Shown here: positions 8,443 through 17,874 of the stretch, in pieces
Numbering within the stretch: the stretch's first letter is position 1
How the letters are laid out: each line of letters begins with the position of its first letter
NCBI RefSeq assembly: GCF_009796845.1
Contig: NZ_CP047025.1
Location: forward strand, 3,038,001-3,102,000
Direction of reading: 5' to 3'
Source: Cobetia sp. L2A1
GTDB taxonomy: Bacteria > Pseudomonadota > Gammaproteobacteria > Pseudomonadales > Halomonadaceae
Length of the DNA: 64,000 bases
The notes under the pieces: model-generated
Told to the model about the DNA's origin: nothing
The model's input: only the letters and a program-made list of their open reading frames with translations
The model's database searches: none
Translations under genes and position numbers: made by a program

Positions 8443-10029
8443 ATGAATGAGGTTCTCATCGGTGGCCTGGCCGGACAGGGCCCCAAGGGTCACATCGCAC
8501 TTGCCGGCCGACTCGCCAATCGCCATGGTCTGGTTGCGGGTGCTACTGGCACTGGCAAGACGGTCACTCTGCAAGTATTGGCCGAAGGATTCTCGCGCAT
8601 GGGAGTGCCTGTCTTCACGGCAGATGTGAAGGGCGATCTTTCAGGGATTGCAGTCGCAGGGACACCACACCCTCGTGTCGATGAGCGTTTGGCGAGCCTG
8701 GGTATCAATGATTGGCAGCCACAGGCATCTCCCGTCCGTCTGTGGGATCTTTATGGCAAGGGGGGGCACGCTGTGCGTGCCAGCGTGGACTCCATGGGTC
8801 CGGATCTCATGTCGACTCTGCTGGAGCTGAACGATACCCAGAGTGGACTGATGCATTTGGCCTTTGATCACGCCAAGCGTGAAGGACTTGAACTGATCGA
8901 CCTCAAGGATTTGATAAGCCTGCTCAAGCATATCGAGCGTGAGCGCGATACCTTCGTAGAACGCTATGGCAGCGTCAGTCCACAAAGCCTGGGAGCCATG
9001 CTCCGACGGGTCCATGTATTGGCCACTCAGGGCGGTGAACGCTTTTTCGCCGAACCCGCACTCGATATCAATGACATGCTGGCAACCGTGGGAAACGGCG
9101 AGCACGCACGAGGAGTTATCAATCTGCTCGACGGGCGTGAACTGATGCAGAGCCCACGCCTTTATACGACATTTCTGCTGTGGTTCTTGTCGACGTTATT
9201 CCGCAGGCTGCCTGAACGAGGCGATGCCGATAAACCCGTATTGGTATTCTTCTTCGATGAAGCGCATTTACTCTTTGATGCGGCTCCCAAGGCACTGCTG
9301 GAACGACTGGAGCAGACGGTACGCTTGATTCGCTCCAAGGGAGTCGGTGTCTACTTCGTGACCCAGTCACCGGCGGATATTCCCGATGATGTACTCGGAC
9401 AGCTGGGCAATCGCATCCAGCACGCTCTGCGCGCCTTCACTCCACGTGATCAAAAAGCCGTCAAAACAGCGGCTGATACCTTCCGTCCGAATCCCGCACT
9501 CGACACCGCGCGGGTAATTACCGAATTGGGCGTCGGTGAGGCGCTTGTCTCGGTATTGGATAGCAAGGGTGTACCAACGCAGGTAGAGCGCACACTGATC
9601 GCGCCACCACGCGGGCGAATCGGCCCATTGACCGATGCTGAACGAACCGAGCTGTTAACCAGTTCTGCACTGGCCGGACGCTATGACGAGCGAGTTGACC
9701 GCGAGTCCGCACATGAACGTCTCGAAGCACGCCTGGCAGTACAGGCCACAATCGCCGAGACAACTCATTCATCCACATCCGGGATAACAGGCTCACCTGC
9801 CAGCAGCTCAGTCAATGAAGCAGCATCAGCCTCTGCCTCATCACGCACACCGGCATCCAACACAGATTCATCACGCGCTAGCTCATCAAGACCAGGTGCA
9901 TCAAGGTCAGGCGGACGAAAACGCCAGGGGGCGCTAGAGACACTGATCAAGTCGGTCATGCGTGCGCTAGGTTCCCAACTAGGCCGTTCGCTGATCCGCA
10001 GTCTGATTCGTTCATTTACCAAGCGTTGA
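8443..10029 (+). CDS. yjgR: HerA-like helicase/ATPase, DUF853 family (YjgR)
   Basis: Predicted hexameric P-loop ATPase related to the HerA/FtsK group; cellular role unknown. The 528-residue product has Walker A GATGTGKTVTLQ (about residues 34-45), the family motif FTADVKGDLSGIA, and Walker B VLVFFFDEAHLLFD around residue 270. The DUF853 core ends near residue 435. A Ser/Ala/Pro-rich low-complexity linker of about 60 residues follows and then a basic, amphipathic C-terminal segment (SQLGRSLIRSLIRSFTKR). The start at 8443 has GGGAG upstream. An inverted repeat lies about 40 bases after the stop. Confidence 0.9.
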   Translation: MNEVLIGGLAGQGPKGHIALAGRLANRHGLVAGATGTGKTVTLQVLAEGFSRMGVPVFTADVKGDLSGIAVAGTPHPRVDERLASLGINDWQPQASPVRLWDLYGKGGHAVRASVDSMGPDLMSTLLELNDTQSGLMHLAFDHAKREGLELIDLKDLISLLKHIERERDTFVERYGSVSPQSLGAMLRRVHVLATQGGERFFAEPALDINDMLATVGNGEHARGVINLLDGRELMQSPRLYTTFLLWFLSTLFRRLPERGDADKPVLVFFFDEAHLLFDAAPKALLERLEQTVRLIRSKGVGVYFVTQSPADIPDDVLGQLGNRIQHALRAFTPRDQKAVKTAADTFRPNPALDTARVITELGVGEALVSVLDSKGVPTQVERTLIAPPRGRIGPLTDAERTELLTSSALAGRYDERVDRESAHERLEARLAVQATIAETTHSSTSGITGSPASSSVNEAASASASSRTPASNTDSSRASSSRPGASRSGGRKRQGALETLIKSVMRALGSQLGRSLIRSLIRSFTKR

Positions 10030-10071
10030 ATCGACCGTCTTGGTCAAGAGTCAGGATGACAGAATGAAAAA

Positions 10072-10115
10072 GCAGGACATTGCCCATGATAAAAAAACCA
10101 TGGGTAATGTCCTGC
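10072..10115 (+). terminator. Stem-loop after yjgR
   Basis: 17-bp stem with one G-T wobble (10072-10088 with 10099-10115) and a ten-base, A-rich loop. No T-tract follows, so it could be a terminator or an RNA-stabilising structure. Confidence 0.6.
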
Positions 10116-10260
10116 GCTCATTATCACTACACGCTGACACAAGATCGTCGTGCAAGCTCCCTTCGCTCCCTCCCATGACACGCCATACTGATACTTGCTG
10201 CTCACCAGCAGTGCACCATCACACTCACTGGTTTGCCAATACTCTTGGGGAGACTTGACG

Positions 10261-10383
10261 ATGTGTATAAGCAATGAAGCGCTGGAACTCTGGCTGGACG
10301 ACAACTGGTTCGCCATTGAGGTAGCGCTGGAATTACTCGACTCTGAAGAACAGTCAGTCCTATTACTGGCCGAGGCTGCCTGA
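10261..10383 (+). CDS. Predicted 40-residue acidic small protein, unknown
   Basis: Short ORF with start ATG 10261 and stop TGA 10381-10383. GGGGAG lies eight bases before the ATG, a strong ribosome-binding site. The product has ten Asp/Glu residues and no Lys, Arg or His. It alternates acidic and large hydrophobic residues (EALELWLDDNWFAIEVALEL), consistent with an acidic amphipathic helix, possibly two helices split at DSEEQ. A rho-independent-looking hairpin lies about 150 bases downstream. There is no known homologue that I recognise. It could be a small regulatory or protein-binding peptide; whether it is translated is inferred from the ribosome-binding site and composition only. Confidence 0.5.
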   Translation: MCISNEALELWLDDNWFAIEVALELLDSEEQSVLLLAEAA

Positions 10384-10803
10384 GTCGAAATCATTCACGC
10401 TCAGAGAAAGCCATGTGTTAGCTCGCACCATATTCACACGCTCCATGGCGACTGGCAGGTAACACACGCTGGACAATGCCTTCACGGCTCAGCAACCGAA
10501 CATTGCGAGCCTCATGAAGAAAATATCAGGGGCATGTCATCGACCATCCATCGATGACATGCCCTGCTTTTATCTGAGGTAAACCCACCGCACCCTCCTT
10601 GATGGTCCGCTGCGTGGGTACAAGGTTGAACGAGCGTTTCAATATCGGCACTGGTAACACGTCATAATTGAATGATGGACGTCTCATCATCGAAGGATGC
10701 AGTGACGGCAGAGATATGAGGACAAGTCTCTTCCTGCTCAACACACTACTGCCTTATGGCCTACCTCAAGCCATGGCCACGTGAAGGATAAGGATATCAC
10801 TTG
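10384..10803. other. Intergenic region before the GAF-PAS-GGDEF gene
   Basis: 420 bases without a supportable gene. It contains the hairpin at 10530-10564 and presumably the promoter of the downstream regulator gene. Open frames here lack ribosome-binding sites. Confidence 0.4.
10530..10571 (+). terminator. Rho-independent terminator
   Basis: 14-bp perfect stem (10530-10543 with 10551-10564), 7-base loop, followed by TGCTTTTA. It is well placed to end a transcript of the 40-residue ORF. Confidence 0.7.
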
Positions 10804-12357
10804 ATGCAGGAATCACTCCCTCTCCCCTCTAGCGGCCTTGCTCATATCGTCAACGAACATCTGATACCCGAGCATCTTCACGCACTGCTTGCGTTATCAC
10901 TATCACCTGACACCTCCCTGTCTCAGCAACTCCATGATCACCTGGTCACCGGGTGTGGTCTACTCGGTATGAAAACAGGGATCCTTGGTCATGCCGAAGC
11001 CAACAATTACGAGATCACGGCAGCGATCAACCCGTCACCAGGCAGAGAAGCAGGCTCAGAATGTCCGTTAGGGGCCACTTACTGCGGTGCAGTAGTGAAA
11101 CACGCCGCCTGCATAGCCTATCCGCACATCAGTCTGATGGAGGGCATGACATCACACCCCGCCTATCAAACCATGGCGTTCGAAAGCTATCTGGCAGCTC
11201 CTGTGTGGTCGGAGGGACGACTCACTGGCACTATCTGCTTTGGTGATCCCTCACCGAGAACACACGACTTCACGCCAAGTGAATGCGCGCTGGTGGCCAC
11301 ACTGGGTGTGGCAGTAGGACAGCTGATGGATCGAGAAAATGAGCATCAACGCCTCACCACAGAGCTAAAGCACGTACGCGCAACGAATCAGGAAATGGAG
11401 CTACTGTTCTCCCGCTGCCAGCTACCGATGGCAATGATGGACTTTCATGGTCACTGGACACGTCTCAATTCGGCGTTGTCACAACTACTGGGAATAGAAG
11501 CCAGCGAGCTGCGGCGTGGATCTCTTGAGGATATTTCACACCCGACAGACATGATCGCCTGTCGCAATGCATTGAACGCCATGCGTGAAGGTGAGCTGAC
11601 CCACTTCCATCAACGCCATCGTTATAGGGGCCGTCAGGGACTCATGGTCGAGGTGATGCTGAATCTCGATCTGGTCGATGGCCATTCCGGGATCATCCTC
11701 AGCCAGCATCAGGATATCAGCGAGCAACTGGCTCATGAAGAGAGCCTCGTCAGGCTGCGTCATAAGCTGGCGTGTCTGACTAAAACACACCCGACTACCA
11801 GCGCACCGTTGGATAACCTCATTCCAATGCCACTGCTAGAGCAGCAACTCGACAATGAGATTGCCCGCAGCGCTCGACATGGCCAGGCGCTCTCACTGCT
11901 GATGCTCAATGTGGATGCTTTCATTGACTTCAATCGTCTGTTTGGACGACCAGCGGGGGATCGTGCTCTACGTCAGGTTGCGTCCATCCTGCGTAACGCT
12001 ACTCGCAAGAGCGATGTCGTCAGCCAGCGCGAGGACGGCACACTCATCGCCTTGCTGACCAGCACTGACTCCAGTGGAGCCATCATTCTGGCAGAACGCG
12101 TTCGCCATGCAGTCAATGCTCTGGATGGATTGGGCAAGCCCATCACCTGCAGCCTCGGTCTAACCTGCTATCACCCTGCACCCGATACGCTGTCGCTGGC
12201 CAACAAGGTCGATCTGATGGAACGGGCCCAACATGCTCTCAAGAAAGCCAAACGACAGGGCCGCGATCGTGTACGCTTTCTTGACCTTGATCCCGCCCAC
12301 CTTCCTGAATCTGCACTGGTGCCAGGCAGGCTTTCAACTCCGCGTGACAATATCTGA
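10804..12357 (+). CDS. GAF-PAS sensor protein with degenerate GGDEF domain
   Basis: Soluble signalling protein of 517 residues: GAF domain about 35-180, PAS domain about 195-315, and a GGDEF-fold domain about 345-495. The diguanylate cyclase signature is lost: where GGDEF should stand (about residues 408-413) the sequence reads QREDGT, and the metal-binding DxD of the first strand reads LNVDAF. It is therefore unlikely to make cyclic-di-GMP and may instead be a sensor, scaffold or binding protein. No EAL domain is attached. The ATG at 10804 follows AAGGA at nine bases; a TTG directly before it is an alternative start. It is a single-gene unit with its own terminator. Confidence 0.85.
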   Translation: MQESLPLPSSGLAHIVNEHLIPEHLHALLALSLSPDTSLSQQLHDHLVTGCGLLGMKTGILGHAEANNYEITAAINPSPGREAGSECPLGATYCGAVVKHAACIAYPHISLMEGMTSHPAYQTMAFESYLAAPVWSEGRLTGTICFGDPSPRTHDFTPSECALVATLGVAVGQLMDRENEHQRLTTELKHVRATNQEMELLFSRCQLPMAMMDFHGHWTRLNSALSQLLGIEASELRRGSLEDISHPTDMIACRNALNAMREGELTHFHQRHRYRGRQGLMVEVMLNLDLVDGHSGIILSQHQDISEQLAHEESLVRLRHKLACLTKTHPTTSAPLDNLIPMPLLEQQLDNEIARSARHGQALSLLMLNVDAFIDFNRLFGRPAGDRALRQVASILRNATRKSDVVSQREDGTLIALLTSTDSSGAIILAERVRHAVNALDGLGKPITCSLGLTCYHPAPDTLSLANKVDLMERAQHALKKAKRQGRDRVRFLDLDPAHLPESALVPGRLSTPRDNI

Positions 12358-12391
12358 GAAACCTGATTGATCTCTCATTGCCTATTCGCAG

Positions 12392-12431
12392 TAACGACAA
12401 CGGCCACCCCTCAGGGTGGCCGTTGTCGTTA
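12392..12431. terminator. Bidirectional terminator between the GAF-PAS gene and ilvD
   Basis: Perfect 18-bp stem (12392-12409 with 12414-12431) with loop CTCA, between two converging genes. Confidence 0.85.
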
Positions 12432-12492
12432 TGCTTACTGCTAGATGAAGCTGCTCTGCTGATTCAGCACAACCGAGTCAGCGGCTACCGAG

Positions 12493-14337
12493 TCAGTCCA
12501 ACTTGCTCAAATCGCGCACTGCGCCTTTATCAGCAGAGGTCGCCAGCAATGCATAGGCCTTCAATGCAGCAGAGACACGACGGTTTCGCTTGGCCGCCGG
12601 CTTCCACGCATCCTTGCCACGTGCATCCATCGCTTCACGACGCGCATGCAGCTCGCTATCGCTCAGCTGAACGTTGATGGTGCGGTTCGGGATATCGATC
12701 AGGATGGTATCGCCATGCTCGACCAGAGCGATCGCGCCGCCCGCTGCAGCTTCCGGGGAAGCGTGGCCGATGGAAAGGCCCGAAGTGCCGCCGGAGAAAC
12801 GACCATCGGTCAGCAGTGCGCACGCCTTGCCCAATCCCTTGGATTTGAGATAGGACGTCGGATAGAGCATTTCCTGCATGCCCGGTCCGCCCTTCGGTCC
12901 TTCGTAACGAATGATGACCACATCGCCCGCCTTGACCTTGTCCGCCAGCACATCGGCAACGGCCTGGTCCTGAGACTCGCACACATAGGCGCTACCCTCG
13001 AAAACCAGAATGGAGTCATCGACACCCGCCGTCTTCACCACACAGCCATCCAGTGCGATGTTGCCGTAAAGCACAGCCAAGCCGCCTTCGGTGGAGAAGC
13101 AGTGTGCATAGTCACGGATACAACCATTCGCACGATCACCATCCAGACTCGGCCAACGCGCACTCTGGGAGAAGGCCGTCTGGGTCGGAATACCACCAGG
13201 ACCTGCCCGATAGAATTCGATCACCGCATCGGTAGGCGAGCGCATGATGTCCCACTCTTCGAGTGCGGCAGAGAGTGAATCGCCATAGACCGTCGGTACC
13301 GAGGTATCAATGACACCGGCACGATCCAGCTCACCGAGAATGCCCATGATGCCGCCGGCACGATGAACGTCCTCAATGTGGTACTTCTGCGTATTGGGCG
13401 CGACCTTGCACATCTGTGGCACTTTGTGGGACAGCTGATCGATATCAGACAGCGTGAAGTCAATCTCTGCCTCCTGCGCTGCTGCCAGCAGGTGCAGAAT
13501 GGTGTTGGTGGAGCCACCCATCGCGATATCCAGCGTCATCGCGTTGGTGAATGCGGCCCGCGAACCAATCGCGCGCGGCAACAGATGCGCTTCATTACCT
13601 TCGTAATAGCGACGTGCCAGCTCAACGATACGGTGGCCTGCATTCTCGAACAGGCGACGACGGTCAGAGTGGGTCGCAAGCACAGTACCGTTACCCGGCA
13701 ATGCCAGACCCAGTGCTTCCATCAGACAGTTCATGGAGTTGGCAGTGAACATGCCCGAACAGCTACCACAGGTCGGGCAGGCGCTGCGCTCAATCTCGGC
13801 GACCGTTTCATCATCGACGCTGTCGTCGGCCGCGATGACCATGGCATCCACCAGATCAAGACCGTGATCCAGTAGCTTGGTCTTGCCGGCTTCCATCGGG
13901 CCACCGGAGACGAAGATGACCGGTACGTTGAGGCGCATGGCAGCCATCAACATCCCAGGGGTGATCTTGTCGCAGTTGGAGATGCACACCAGTGCATCAG
14001 CACAGTGAGCATTCACCATGTACTCGACGCTGTCAGCGATCAGGTCACGCGATGGCAATGAATACAGCATGCCATCGTGACCCATCGCGATACCGTCATC
14101 GACTGCGATGGTGTTGAATTCCTTGGCGACACCGCCGGCTTTCTCGATTTCACGTGCGACCAGCTGGCCCATGTCCTTGAGATGGACATGGCCGGGTACG
14201 AACTGCGTGAAGGAGTTGGCCACCGCGATGATCGGCTTCTGAAAGTCGTCATCCTTCATGCCGGTGGCGCGCCACAGGGCGCGAGCGCCGGCCATGTTAC
14301 GACCCGCGGTGGTAGTACGAGAGCGATACTCTGGCAT
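12493..14337 (-). CDS. ilvD: Dihydroxy-acid dehydratase
   Basis: Fe-S enzyme of valine, leucine and isoleucine synthesis that dehydrates 2,3-dihydroxy acids to 2-keto acids. The 614-residue product has normal length (E. coli 616). Cluster-binding cysteines are present in [13 protein letters not shown] and in [19 protein letters not shown]. The catalytic/substrate region near the C-terminus shows [18 protein letters not shown]. The start at 14337 has GAGG with five-base spacing. The gene is monocistronic and ends at a shared bidirectional terminator. An inverted repeat lies just upstream in its leader, but I see no obvious leader peptide rich in branched-chain codons. Confidence 0.97.
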   Translation of the reverse strand: MPEYRSRTTTAGRNMAGARALWRATGMKDDDFQKPIIAVANSFTQFVPGHVHLKDMGQLVAREIEKAGGVAKEFNTIAVDDGIAMGHDGMLYSLPSRDLIADSVEYMVNAHCADALVCISNCDKITPGMLMAAMRLNVPVIFVSGGPMEAGKTKLLDHGLDLVDAMVIAADDSVDDETVAEIERSACPTCGSCSGMFTANSMNCLMEALGLALPGNGTVLATHSDRRRLFENAGHRIVELARRYYEGNEAHLLPRAIGSRAAFTNAMTLDIAMGGSTNTILHLLAAAQEAEIDFTLSDIDQLSHKVPQMCKVAPNTQKYHIEDVHRAGGIMGILGELDRAGVIDTSVPTVYGDSLSAALEEWDIMRSPTDAVIEFYRAGPGGIPTQTAFSQSARWPSLDGDRANGCIRDYAHCFSTEGGLAVLYGNIALDGCVVKTAGVDDSILVFEGSAYVCESQDQAVADVLADKVKAGDVVIIRYEGPKGGPGMQEMLYPTSYLKSKGLGKACALLTDGRFSGGTSGLSIGHASPEAAAGGAIALVEHGDTILIDIPNRTINVQLSDSELHARREAMDARGKDAWKPAAKRNRRVSAALKAYALLATSADKGAVRDLSKLD

Positions 14338-14706
14338 GGTGTCCTCGTCAATGCTTGGCCGCTCTCCTGAAAAGGGAGGAACTGTCCCTACGGGAGCGGC
14401 TTCTGTTTTGGTCAGTCACTAGTGACTGGTGTCCAGTGGTGACTCGCGGCGCGAAGGCCAAGCGAGATCTACCTGGTAGCAATTCTGTCACGCCACGCCC
14501 CTATTTGCCTACCAGAGAGCGCCATCAATGACACCTGAAATCTGCGTGGCTCATGACGCAACACAAGAATGATGGCCAGGATCGTTGAATCACTCGCTTG
14601 CAGCATCAAGTCGTGGCGATACGCTCTATACAGCGAATTCTTTCCTGCAGGCATATGCTTTCAGGCGCGGGGACGCCATACATTCCACAAGGAACAGGAG
14701 TCACAC
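14338..14706. other. Divergent intergenic region between ilvD and the yegP-like gene
   Basis: 369 bases with promoters for both genes presumably inside. Apart from the inverted repeat at 14358-14400 I see no further structure. Open frames running into the yegP-like gene from upstream are in-frame extensions without a ribosome-binding site. Confidence 0.4.
14358..14400 (-). promoter_or_regulatory. Inverted repeat in the ilvD leader
   Basis: Nine-base arms (14358-14366 and 14392-14400, one wobble pair) separated by 25 bases, about 20 bases before the ilvD start on the minus strand. It could be a leader hairpin or, read on plus with its TTCTGTTTT flank, a weak terminator. Confidence 0.3.
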
Positions 14707-15048
14707 ATGGCCGGAAAATTTGTCATCACGCGTGGCAAGGACAACAAGTTCTACTTTGCCCTCAAGGCCGGTAATGGCGAGCAGATTCTCCAGAGCCAGG
14801 GTTATGCCGACAAGCGTGGCTGCCTGAACGGAGTGGAATCCGTGCGCAAGAATGCCATTGAAGAGAAGCGTTTCACCAAGGAAATCGCCAAGGATGGGCG
14901 CTTTTATTTCACGCTATTGGCAGCGAACAGTCAGCAGATTGGCCGTAGCCAGATGTACAAATCTGAATCAGGACGCGATAACGGTATCGCCAGTGTCAGC
15001 CGCAATGCCGCCGAAGCCGCGGTACTGGAACAACTCGATCCTGTCTAA
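14707..15048 (+). CDS. DUF1508 protein (YegP family)
   Basis: Small cytoplasmic protein of 113 residues made of two tandem DUF1508 units: the first has GKFVITRGKDNKFYFALKAG and LQSQGYADKRGCLNGVESV, the second repeats the pattern with GRFYFTLLAANSQQIGRSQ and ESGRDNGIASV. E. coli YegP has the same two-repeat fold; the function is not established. The ATG at 14707 has AGGAG six bases upstream, which decides it over in-frame upstream codons. It stands alone and ends at a strong bidirectional terminator shared with lon. Confidence 0.88.
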   Translation: MAGKFVITRGKDNKFYFALKAGNGEQILQSQGYADKRGCLNGVESVRKNAIEEKRFTKEIAKDGRFYFTLLAANSQQIGRSQMYKSESGRDNGIASVSRNAAEAAVLEQLDPV

Positions 15049-15146
15049 TTCATCTGATGTGGATGCGCTTGAAGCTCTTTTCCATCTGAAGCCTCACCAG
15101 GTGAAGGTCACGCCCCGCACTTGAGTTTTTGACGCATGATATTCCC

Positions 15147-15186
15147 AGACACACGAACCCCGCTGGATAGCGGGGTTCGTGTGTCT
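15147..15186. terminator. Bidirectional terminator between yegP-like gene and lon
   Basis: Perfect 18-bp stem (15147-15164 with 15169-15186) with loop GGAT, between converging genes. Confidence 0.85.
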
Positions 15187-15219
15187 AGTGAGGGGTATGT
15201 GAGACAACTCACATATCTA

Positions 15220-17676
15220 TCAGTGGTGTTTCCCAGTGCCAGCGCGTGGCTCAAAGGCTATTCGGGCAACATCTGCGTAGCGGGCAGCAAAGTGTACGAT
15301 CATGCCTTCCTTTAGATAATCCGGTAGCTCGTCATAATCCCGCTGATTGGCCTGCGGCAGAATCAACTCGAAGATATCGCTACGGCGCGCAGCAATTACC
15401 TTCTCGCGTATTCCCCCAACGGGCAGTACCTGTCCGGTCAGCGTCAGCTCGCCTGTCATTGCCAGCCCCTTGCGCGGCGCTTGGTGCTTGGCCAGCGACA
15501 TCAAGGCAGTCGTCATGGTCACACCAGCACTCGGGCCATCCTTGGGCGTGGCACCTTCCGGGACATGCAGGTGGATGAATGACTCGTTGAAGAAATTAGG
15601 CTCAGCGTCGTATGCCGCCAGATTCGCCAAGGTGTAAGAATAGGCAATATTTGCCGACTCCTGCATCACTTCACCCAACTTTCCTGTCAGCTTGAGACCC
15701 CGCGCCAACCCATGCACCCGCGTCGCTTCAATAGGCAAGGTGGCGCCGCCCATGCTAGTCCAGGCGAGGCCAGTGACCACCCCTTCGCCCGCCATCACCT
15801 TCTCCCTGCGGAAGATCGGTGCTCCAAGGAATTCTTCGAGGTTCTTGACCGAGACCTTGACGGTATCCAGCCCCTCCTCAAGTAACTTGACGGCGGCCTT
15901 ACGCACAATCCGGTGTAACTGCTTCTCCAGCTGACGCACCCCTGCCTCACGGGCATAACCTTCGATCACCTGACGCAACGCTGCGTCGGAAAGATTGATC
16001 CGTTTCTTGGGGATGTTGTCGCGAGTCAACAGTTTCGGCCATAGATGATGCTTGGCGATCGCAACCTTCTCTTCGGCAATGTAGCCAGAAAGGCGAATCT
16101 GCTCCATGCGGTCCAACAGTGGCCCGGGAATGCTATCCAGCGTATTGGCAGTGCACACGAACAGCACCTTGGAGAGATCCAGGCGCACATCCAGATAGTG
16201 ATCCAGGAAGTCGACGTTCTGCTCGGAATCAAGCACCTCAAGTAGTGCCGAGGCAGGGTCACCCTGGAAGGATTGCCCCAGCTTGTCGATCTCATCCAGC
16301 ATGATCACCGGGTTCTCGACTTTCACTTCCTTGAGTGCCTGTACCAACTTGCCAGGCATCGCGCCGACGTAGGTGCGACGGTGGCCTTTGATCTCCGACT
16401 CATCACGCATGCCCCCTACCGAGAAGCGGTAGAACTCGCGCCCCAAAGCCTGAGCGATAGAACGACCGATGGAAGTCTTGCCTACTCCGGGCGGGCCGAC
16501 CAACAAAAGGATTGAACCGCCAACGTCACCCTTGAAGGTCCCTTCAGCGAGGAACTCGACAATCCGCGATTTGACATCTTCCAGGCCATCATGATCCCGA
16601 TTGAGCACCGTACGCGCATGGGCCAAGTTCAGCTGATCGGTCGAGGTGATGCCCCACGGCAATGAGGTCAACCAATCGAGATAGTTACGCGTCGTACCAT
16701 ATTCCGGTGAGCCGGTTTCCAGCACCGACAACTTGTCGAGCTCATCATCGATACGCGACTGGACACGCTCTGGCACCTTCAATGCCTCGAGACGGCCACG
16801 AAAGGTATCGACATCATTCTCGCGATCATCCTTGGAGATACCCAATTCACGCTGGATGACCTTGAGCTGCTCGCGCAGGAAGAACTCGCGCTGATGCTTC
16901 TCCATCTGCGCATTCACCTGCTGAGAGATTTCGGTCTGCAACTGGGCGACCTCGATCTCCTTACGCAGCAGGGGTAACACCTTCTGCATGCGCTCCATCA
17001 CCGGTAGAGACTCCAGCACCTCCTGTAGCTCTGCCCCCTTGGCGGAAGTGATGGCAGCAGCGAAATCCGTCAGTGGACCCGGTTCATGAGGGCTGAAGCG
17101 ATTGAGATACTGTTTGAGCTCCTCACCATAGAGCGGATTGATCGGCAGCAGCTCCTTGATGCCATTGATCATGGCCATCGCGTAGGCGCGTGTTTCATCG
17201 CTTTCGGTATCCACCAGCTCTCGCGGGTAGGTCACTTCCACCAGATACGGCGGTTTGCGTGACAGCCAGCGCTTGATGCGGAAACGCCGCAAGCCCTGTG
17301 CGATGAACTGCACCTGCTCTTCCCCGTCTTCCGGTTTGTGCACACGCACGGCCGAGCCAATCTCGGGGAAGCTATCGACCTCGAGCTCATCGACCTCAAC
17401 ATCGCCGACAAAGACAAGACCCACAGCATGATGCGGCGTATTGCCTACCAGCTGCATGGTCTCAGCCCAGCGCTGCTTATTGATCACCAGCGGCTGCACC
17501 TGGGCAGGAAAGAAGGGACGATTGTGGATAGGCAGCAGATAAAGACGCTCAGGTAGCTGATCACCACTGGGCACCAGGCCACCAGTCGTCGGCTGGTCAT
17601 GCTCCTCGGTCTGGGTGTCATCCTCGAAGCCAGAGAGAATATCGTCGTGATCGGAAGTCTTTTCGTGACGTGACAT
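15220..17676 (-). CDS. lon: ATP-dependent Lon protease, AsrA/second-Lon type
   Basis: Cytoplasmic AAA+ serine protease of 818 residues. Order: N-terminal LAN substrate-binding domain (from RLYLLPIHNRPFFPAQV, about 45-250), coiled-coil linker, AAA+ module with Walker A GPPGVGKTS (about 394-402) and Walker B VIMLDEIDKLG, and a C-terminal protease domain with the Ser716/Lys759 dyad (PKDGPSAGV and GGIREKVIAARR). The opening of the LAN domain resembles the second Lon of pseudomonads (AsrA) rather than the classical clpX-linked Lon; no clpP/clpX/hupB neighbours are present, which fits. The ATG at 17676 has GAGGG close upstream. A heat-shock-type promoter may precede it. Confidence 0.92.
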   Translation of the reverse strand: MSRHEKTSDHDDILSGFEDDTQTEEHDQPTTGGLVPSGDQLPERLYLLPIHNRPFFPAQVQPLVINKQRWAETMQLVGNTPHHAVGLVFVGDVEVDELEVDSFPEIGSAVRVHKPEDGEEQVQFIAQGLRRFRIKRWLSRKPPYLVEVTYPRELVDTESDETRAYAMAMINGIKELLPINPLYGEELKQYLNRFSPHEPGPLTDFAAAITSAKGAELQEVLESLPVMERMQKVLPLLRKEIEVAQLQTEISQQVNAQMEKHQREFFLREQLKVIQRELGISKDDRENDVDTFRGRLEALKVPERVQSRIDDELDKLSVLETGSPEYGTTRNYLDWLTSLPWGITSTDQLNLAHARTVLNRDHDGLEDVKSRIVEFLAEGTFKGDVGGSILLLVGPPGVGKTSIGRSIAQALGREFYRFSVGGMRDESEIKGHRRTYVGAMPGKLVQALKEVKVENPVIMLDEIDKLGQSFQGDPASALLEVLDSEQNVDFLDHYLDVRLDLSKVLFVCTANTLDSIPGPLLDRMEQIRLSGYIAEEKVAIAKHHLWPKLLTRDNIPKKRINLSDAALRQVIEGYAREAGVRQLEKQLHRIVRKAAVKLLEEGLDTVKVSVKNLEEFLGAPIFRREKVMAGEGVVTGLAWTSMGGATLPIEATRVHGLARGLKLTGKLGEVMQESANIAYSYTLANLAAYDAEPNFFNESFIHLHVPEGATPKDGPSAGVTMTTALMSLAKHQAPRKGLAMTGELTLTGQVLPVGGIREKVIAARRSDIFELILPQANQRDYDELPDYLKEGMIVHFAARYADVARIAFEPRAGTGKHH

Positions 17677-17721
17677 GTAACCCTCTTGAAACCGGGCCTC
17701 GGCTGAGGCGATTAACGTCTG

Positions 17722-17750
17722 CAATGCGGCCAACCACACGCTTTATCAAG
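17722..17750 (-). promoter_or_regulatory. Candidate sigma-32 (heat-shock) promoter of lon
   Basis: On the minus strand CTTGATA (17744-17750), a 14-base spacer and CCGCATTG (17722-17729) match the RpoH pattern CTTGAAA-N13-17-CCCCATNT with one mismatch in each core. Transcription would start near 17715, about 39 bases before the ATG. Confidence 0.5.
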
Positions 17751-17778
17751 TCCAGTAACAAACGGGAATACGGAAACG

Positions 17779-17806
17779 ACGATGCCCGCCAAAAGGCGGG
17801 CATCGT
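17779..17806 (-). terminator. Hairpin terminator after the DUF945 gene
   Basis: Perfect 12-bp stem (17779-17790 with 17795-17806) with loop TTTT on the minus strand, lying between the DUF945 stop and the lon promoter and followed by CGTTT on the minus strand. Confidence 0.65.
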
Positions 17807-17874
17807 GACAACATCGTACGGACCTCTCTCGATACTGCACTTATCGCAGCGTCGAGAGAGACTGCACCAGAGAC

